A stretch of 64,000 bases of DNA from Euphorbia lathyris. Lineage: Eukaryota; Streptophyta; Magnoliopsida; Malpighiales; Euphorbiaceae. Shown here in pieces: positions 57,237 to 64,000 of this stretch (the stretch's first letter is position 1; every line of letters starts with the position of its first letter). Position numbers and translations under genes: made by a program. The notes under the pieces were generated by a model, which searched no databases, was not told the origin of the DNA, and worked only from the letters and a program-made list of their open reading frames with translations. The stretch is taken from positions 57,002,395-57,066,394 of the forward strand of contig NC_088912.1 in NCBI RefSeq assembly GCF_963576675.1, given 5' to 3'.

Positions 57237-58497
57237 ACCCACTTAATTTTAATTAGTTAAAATTAGTTTTAAACATATTTTAAATATATATGTTTCAGAA
57301 ATTGATAGTTTTCTGTTTTGATTATCGAATGAAAATTTGTTTAAAGTTTGTTTTACCAATTTGTAAATCAAAATGTTAAATGAATTGAAATCAAAATAAT
57401 TGGGACGTGCATAATTGACGTTTTGTATAGTTATATTAATCTAAGGATTAATATAAAGATACGAAACTATTAGAAGTAAAATTGGATGAAAGTTAATTTA
57501 ATAAGTTAATGTGATTAACCTAAATATTACATAAAATAGTTATGTAATCAACCAATTAAATTTATTTAATTGAGTCTATGCATGTTTGGAGTTATGGACA
57601 TATTTGAACCCTCTTTTAGTCTTTTGGTATTTTTGAAATAGGGCCTGCGCGTCCTGCCTTTCTACTATCTATTGTAATTTCTCCTCTCATCTGATTCCCT
57701 TCAATTCAATTGAAGTTTTCTTTTTGAGTAGTATAGAAATTAATATGTAATTTCAAGGCGCCATGGAGAAGACGGAGGACCTAAAGAGAAATATGTAATA
57801 GTTAGTATTTCCTTAGGTTTGCCCATTTTATTCCGTCTCTGGCTCAACGGAATAATTTAGATGATATGTCCATAACGCCAATGTATGTGAATGTATGTGT
57901 CTGATGTATGCTAAAGCAAATCAAGACTAAGTTAGATTATGAGACCTAAAATAAAATCCCTCATTAAAAGGTTAAGTAAATAAGCAAGTTATTAAAATCG
58001 GTTGCCCCTCCCTAATATTATAATTCAGCCGGCAGTACTGAGGGCCTTTGGGTTGTTGAGTAAACTCAAGCTCGGGGTCTTACGGTAAAACCTGAATTAT
58101 CGAAAATCATTTTTCATGAATATGGGGTAATACTTAAATTAGATTATGATAATTGGATAAGTAAACTCATGTTGTCATAAACTAATGGGCAATATGGTTG
58201 GGATTAATATGAATAGCATATTAGTTACTAATGTGGTTAGTAACCCAATAACCTAGGAATCACATTAAAGATGTGATTGATTACATGAATCTACCTAACG
58301 AATGAGACAAGCTTGTTGAGTAAACTCAAGGCGAAATCTCAGGAGTTAGGATCATAGCTCACTAAAGGATTTGTGAAATTCTTCGAATTAATATGGAGGG
58401 CTATTAATTTGGCAAAATAGTGGGAGCAATCTAAAATAAACAAAAGGCCTATAATTTTAGATTGATATACTTTAAATTAAAACACTCCTAAAATCAT

Positions 58498-61400
58498 GAC
58501 TAACACCAATCTGCAAAATATACTTACCGATAACAAGTTGAACAGTTCAAACTTCACCGACTGGTATCGCAACCTCAAAATCGTTTTGAAGTTCGATAAG
58601 ATAGGGTATGTACTTGATATAATGATACCCCCCTATCCCTGCTGATGATGCTCCCATCGAGGAAATTGCCAGAAGCACGAGGCTGATGACGATCATGCCA
58701 GATGCATCATACTTGCATCGATGACACCGGAATTACAAAGGCAACATGAGGAAATGGATGCCTGTTCCATCATCATGCACCTAAAGGAATTGTTTGGGAA
58801 ACAGACCAGGTGCGAATGCTACGAGATATCCAAGTTGTTATATCGTTGCAGGATGCGAGAGGGCACATCTGTGATGACACATTGTGTCAAGATGATTGGC
58901 TATATTACCAAACTTTCTAGTATTGGATTCGCGATGGATAACGAACTAAGCATAGACTTAATTCTTCAAATCCCTCCCAAAGAGTTATTCACAGTTCATC
59001 ATGAACTGCCAGATGAATGACTTGCAAACCTCTCTTGAAGAGCTTGCAAATAAGCTCAAGTCAGTTGAGCCCAATACGAAGGAAGACATGGCAATACCGA
59101 CTCTTGTCATAGAGGGATCAAAGAAGTGGAAGGGGAATTTTCCCAATCCTAAACATCCCAAGAACGGCAAGAGGGCCATGCCCACTAGAGCTAAGGGAAA
59201 GGAAGTGAAGAAGCCCAAAGGAGAGTGCCACTTCTGTGGTGAAGACGGGCATTGGAAAAGAAACTGTTGATGTACCTAACCTTCTTCAAAAGGGGAAGAA
59301 GCCGGGACTTCAACATCTGGTATGTTTTATATTGAAATTTCACAGTCTGAATCTTTTGGTACTTGATACCGGATGCAGCCTAAGGATATTCCAGGAATAT
59401 CTAGAAATATTATTTCTATTAGCCGTCTTGTTGAGGACGGCTTTCATATTTCAATAAAAGACAAACATTGCGATTTTTATAGAGATTCGATCTTCTATTT
59501 TTCAGGAATATCACAAAATGGGATTTATGTGTTAGATAACAAAATTTCTGTTTTCGCAATTGATACCAAAAGACATAAGCTAGATAATTCAACTTACTTG
59601 TGGCATTATCGTTTAGGCCATATAAACAAAACACGCATGCTTAAGCCACATCAAGATGGGCTTATAAATTCAATTGATCCTGAATCATTGGAAACGTGCG
59701 AAGCATGTTTAAAAGGTAAAATGACAAAGACACACTTTAGCAATAAAGGTGAGCATGTATCAGACACTCTAGGACTCATTCATTCAGATGTATGCGGTCC
59801 TATGTCAGTCCAAGCAAGAGGACGATTCAGATACTTCATTAGCTTCATAGACGACCATACACGATATGGTTATATCTACTTGATGAAGCACAAATTCGAA
59901 GCTTTTGAGAAATTCAAATGCTTCAAGAATGAAGTAGAAAATCAACTAGAAAAGAAAATAAAGACACTTCGATCCGATCGAGGTGGCGAATATCTTTCAG
60001 ATGATTTTCTCAATTATCTAACTGAATGTGGGATTTGCTCACAATGGACACCTCCCTATACACCACAACACAATGGTGTATCCGAGAGGAGAAACCGTAC
60101 CCTACTAGATATGGTACGATCCATGATGAGCATGGCCTTACTTCCAAAGACGTTCTGGGGCTATGCCTTAGAAACCGCCCTCTTCACCCTAAATCGAGTA
60201 CCAACTAAATCCGCTAGTTCCACACCATATGAATTGTTCGTTGAGAGTATGGGGTTGTTCAGCATTTGTCAAACGCATTGCGTCCGACAAACTAGATTCG
60301 AAATCTGATAAATGTTTCTTCATTGGATACCCTAAGGAAACTATGGGATATTACTTCTATCATCCAGATGATAAGAAAGTAATAGTATCCAAGCACGCAA
60401 CCTTCTTAGAGAAAGAGTTTCTCGAAGAAACACAAAAGGGAAGCATGATTGAACTTGACGAAGTTTAAGAAGAAGAAACACCGACTGAAACAACAGAGGC
60501 GGTTGAGGTACCCGAAGTAGTCCCATTAGATGAGACTCCGGTGCCACCTATTCGTAGATCACAAAGAGTTCGTGAACTCCCAGTTAGATATGGTTTTCTA
60601 GTGGGAGAAGATAATGAGGTTCCCGCGTTAGACGACGAACCCGAAAACTACGAAGAGGCTCTTACTAGTCCAGATTCTAAAGCATGGCTTGAGGCCATGG
60701 ATTCTGAAATGGATTCCATGTATACTAACCAAGTGTGGACTTTGGTTGATCCACCCGAAGGGATAAAACCCATTGGGTGCAGGTGGATCTTCAAAAAGAA
60801 GACTGACGTGGATGGAAAGGTTAGCACCTACAAAGCTAGGTTAGTAGCGAAAGGATATCGTCAGAAGCAAGGAATTGATTATGACGAAACTTTCTCTCCT
60901 GTGGCTATGTCCAAATCAATCATAATCATGCTTGCTATTGCCGCTCACTACGATTATGAGATTTGGCAAATGGATGTGAAAACAGCTTTCCTAAACGGAA
61001 ACCTGAGTGAGGATGTATATATGATGCAACCTGAAGGTTTCATATCAAAGGATGCAAACAAAGTTTGCAAACTTCAGAGATCCATTTATGGACTCAAGCA
61101 AGCATTGAGAAGCTGAATTAAGCGTTTTGACGAAACCATAAAACAATTTGGTTTCGAACAAAATTGCGAAGAAGCTTGCATTTACAAGAAAGCAAGTGGG
61201 AGCTCTATAGCATTTCTCATACTATATATGGACGATATATTATTAATGGGAAATGACATTGCTCTACTACAGTCGGTAAAAGTATGGTTATCTGGTAACT
61301 TCTCAATGAAAGACCTTGGTGAAGCAGCTTATATACTTGGTATAAAGATCTACAGAGATAGATCACATAGACTGCTTGGTCTTTCACAGGCTACATACAT

Positions 61401-62211
61401 TGAAAAGGTGCTAAATCGGTTTAGCATGCTTGAATCGAAACGAGGTAACTTACCCATGCTACATGGAGTAAAGTTAAACAATCATCAATGTCCTAAAACC
61501 GATGATGATAAAAGACGCATGGCTGTAGTCCCGTACGCCAGCGCAATCGGTTCGATTATGTATGCTATGCTATGCACTAGACCAGACGTAGCGTTCGCGT
61601 TATCAGTAACAAGTCGTTACCAAGGTAATCCGGGAGATGAGCATTGGATTGCTGTCAAGAACATTCTTAAGTACTTGAGAAGAACTAAAGATATGTTCCT
61701 AGTGTACGGAGAAGGTGATCTGAAAATAGAAGGATTTTCAGACGCAAGTCATCTCACAGATGAGAATGATTTTAAATCCCAATCAAGATACCTGTTTATC
61801 TTGAATGGGGGTGCGGTCAGTTGGAAGAGTTCCAAGCAGGGAAGCGTAGCTTTCTCTATGACCGAGTCAAAGTATATCGCTGCTGCGGAAGCAGCAAAGG
61901 AAGCAGTTTGGATTAGAAAGTTCATTACAGAACTTGGTGTGGTGCCTGACATTGTCAATCCTATTACACTGTACTGTGATAACAATGGAGCCATTGCACA
62001 AGCAAAGGAACCACGGTCTCATAATGCGTCCAAGCATTACCTTAAGCGATACCACATTATAAGAGAAATTGTGGCAAGAGGAGATGTGAGAATAGAAAGA
62101 GTACCTACAGAGGACAACGTTGCAGATCCGCTGACAAAGCCCTTAACCCAGAAAGTACATGATCGTCATCTAACTTCTACTGGGATAAGTTATAGAAACA
62201 AATGGCTTTAG
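58498..62211 (+). pseudogene. Copia-2 Gag-Pol relic
   Basis: Same domain order as Copia-1. Faults: frameshifts in early gag (about 58600-58720) and near 59020, a stop at the zinc knuckle (59268, after CHFCGEDGHWKRNC), a deletion of much of the protease/GAG-pre region (about 59370), a 26-base deletion near 60240 in the integrase C-terminal region, and stops at 60466 and 61114. RT catalytic YMDDIL has Met for Val. The RNase H end (61228-62211) is open and close to Copia-1, with CDNNGAI intact. Confidence 0.92.
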
Positions 62212-62225
62212 TCCAAGTGGGAGTA

Positions 62226-64000
62226 TGTTGGTGTTTAGTGTCCTATAGACAATTGTTCTAGGATACAAACTTAATATAAATGAATTGTTCTTTATATCAT
62301 TTGTTTTAATGAGATATATGTTTTATAACTATATAAAGGCAATCCCTTTTAAGCACTAAATAAAGTCTAATAAAAGGAAATCCGTAAGTTTGTTTTAAAG
62401 TGATTATAAAGTGTTCATACAAGCATGAAGTGAGACAAAACTTTATAATAAACTAATAAACTTAAAACCACCCCAAGTCAAGTGATATGTTTAGGATTGA
62501 TATATCACTGTTGAGACTTGCATGTAACAATGTCTTCTGTCCGACAGAAAGTTGATCTCACAAGCTTCATATATACAGATATCTGGACAGTTACATGGAT
62601 CCGATGAAAAGTAGTTCATTAGGATTGGGGACCCGACTTGAGATAACAGGATGGGTAGATTCATCATTGTCACCTATTCATCTCATTGGTATTAATATGT
62701 GTAAATAATCCTCAGACTCAAAGGAATATTAATTGGTATTCTGGATTACGGAATGTGACGCTTTGACTCTGGTGTAACACGATCCTTAACAGAGATGACT
62801 CTGGGGTGTGAACAGCAGACGTTGGGTATCACAGGAAGTGATTGTGGGATCGTTATATATTGGATTGAGCATTTATCACTCCCGATAAATGGGAGATATG
62901 TCCATAGATCGCTTGTGGAAGACTCGACTCTAAATCCTTGCAAGGTGGTAGCTTAAGATTTGAAATACAGATTTCACTTAACCTATCTATTTTGAGTTGA
63001 CTCGGCCTGTATAAGTAAAACGAACGTCTCGCTATATGTTACTTGACATTATCCATAGTCATAAGATTCAGTTCAAGGACGTAGTTGATAAAGGATCGAA
63101 TTATACCGTAACTAATACTGAAAGGTCAACGACAGAATTAACCTGTCTTCTTATAGCTCTAGGGGAATGATTACGGACTTGCTAATCACATACTCTGTAC
63201 ATCATTCCGTTATGCAAAGATTAAAATATAATTCTTTGAAAATTAATTTTAATGAGTTGCATATGCCTAGAAGCAATAAGAACCTAATAGGTCACACATA
63301 AGACTTGGAACCCAAAAGAGAGACAAATGTTAATTAATTGACGGAAGCCCAACTGAGCCCAATAAGGCCTAGTAATAGAGGGGGGCGATTTATGTATGCA
63401 AATACATAAATAATTAGTTTGATTTTATTAATCCTAATTAGATTAGGATTATGAATTAAATTAATTAAAGGATAAATAAGTTAGTAGTTTTAATTAGATT
63501 ATATTACTCTTATTATTATCCAATAAGGTTATTGATTATTATCTTTTATATTTAGATATATTAATAGATAATATTTAAGAATTCTATTTCGAATTGAATT
63601 CTTATTCAAGAAACCTAATTCTATCTAACTAGGGTTTAGATACAAGAGATTATAAATACCCCCTACTAGGGATTTTCGAAATCCAATGATTGATTCCAGG
63701 AGAGAGAATTCGAAATCCCCTTAGCCGATGATGAGATTTCACCGCTTCCTTCCGTTCAATTGATTTTCATCTCTTTCTCTTTATCCTTGATCTTGTGTTG
63801 ATTAATTAGAGGCAATATATTTTGGTTGCTATTCATCGGTTGATTTCTGATCGTTTACTTGTTTTGTTTTGTTGTGTTCATGAAAGAAGAAAAACAAACA
63901 AAAGGGAGAAATTCGTTTTACTACTCCTACATCCGGTCAGTTCACGATTTCATGGATTCTCGGAGACTGAACCGTCAGATCGTCGCGATTTTTGGACAGG
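62226..64000 (+). repeat. Copia-2 3' LTR (partial, window edge)
   Basis: Starts tgttggtgtttagtg after the purine tract agtccaagtgggagta. Collinear with 54679 onward including the subfamily-specific segment, until the window ends at a position equivalent to about 56453. Confidence 0.92.

Larger units (their letters stand above)
54679..64000 (+). mobile_element. Large Copia element, decayed (Copia-2), runs off the window
   Basis: 5' LTR 54679-56722, primer site at 56723, leader with GC island, Gag-Pol relic 58498-62211, purine tract, 3' LTR from 62226 to the window end (about 270 bases short of full). Same family as Copia-1 but the LTR is longer (2,044 bp) because the segment around 56275-56570 differs from the Copia-1 LTR. 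Inserted in the 5' LTR of Athila B. Confidence 0.9.

Overview
This is a plant nuclear window, almost certainly a eudicot. The evidence is two intron-containing host genes with plant-type products, a plant Au-type SINE, plant RTE/L1-type LINEs, Copia elements primed by initiator tRNA-Met, an Athila-type Gypsy element with its characteristic tRNA-Asp-like primer site, and Mutator-like elements. I cannot name the species. There is no bacterial-style operon, CRISPR array or rRNA. Only about 1.4 kb of the 64 kb is host coding sequence; most of the rest is transposable-element (TE) sequence, much of it nested.

Layout. 80-4003: decayed L1-type LINE. 4195-4573: inverted-repeat MITE. 5799-11251 (+): RER1, the Golgi-to-ER retrieval receptor, three coding exons. 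Its 4.5 kb first coding intron holds an RTE-LINE tail and two MITE-like elements. 11605-15810: two 5'-truncated LINEs, head to head. 15811-21066: AT-rich intergenic DNA with a viroplasmin-like fragment, an unrecognised ORF, a truncated Copia LTR and an Au SINE. 21067-26896 (-): ABCI11-like plastid ABC ATPase, ten exons, with a complete but decayed small Copia element (21839-24981) in intron 8. 27020-30742: a Mutator-like element (MULE) starting about 125 bp upstream of the ABCI11 start codon. Its broken gene encodes FAR1/MULE transposase, a SWIM-like zinc motif and an OTU-type cysteine-protease domain, and it carries two CpG-rich hairpin blocks. 30820-31220: a MULE-type MITE with a perfect 9-bp target duplication.

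31660 to the end is a nest of LTR retrotransposons. Two Athila-like elements on the minus strand (31660-40813 and 50508-54678) keep gag and an Athila ORF1-like gene; the fuller copy A has no pol between them. They carry clusters of a CpG-rich palindromic motif. Each is cut by a large Copia element on the plus strand. Copia-1 (40814-50507) has a Gag-Pol frame interrupted by one stop codon and a tandem LTR-internal-LTR-leader structure. Copia-2 (54679 to beyond the window end) is its more decayed relative.

The host genes are convergent (RER1 +, ABCI11 -) and structurally intact: both reconstruct to continuous frames of expected family length (194 and 281 residues). The best candidates for something undescribed are the OTU-bearing MULE with its 212-bp hairpin, the pol-less Athila lineage with its hairpin clusters, and a GC-rich hairpin island kept in the leader of both large Copia elements.
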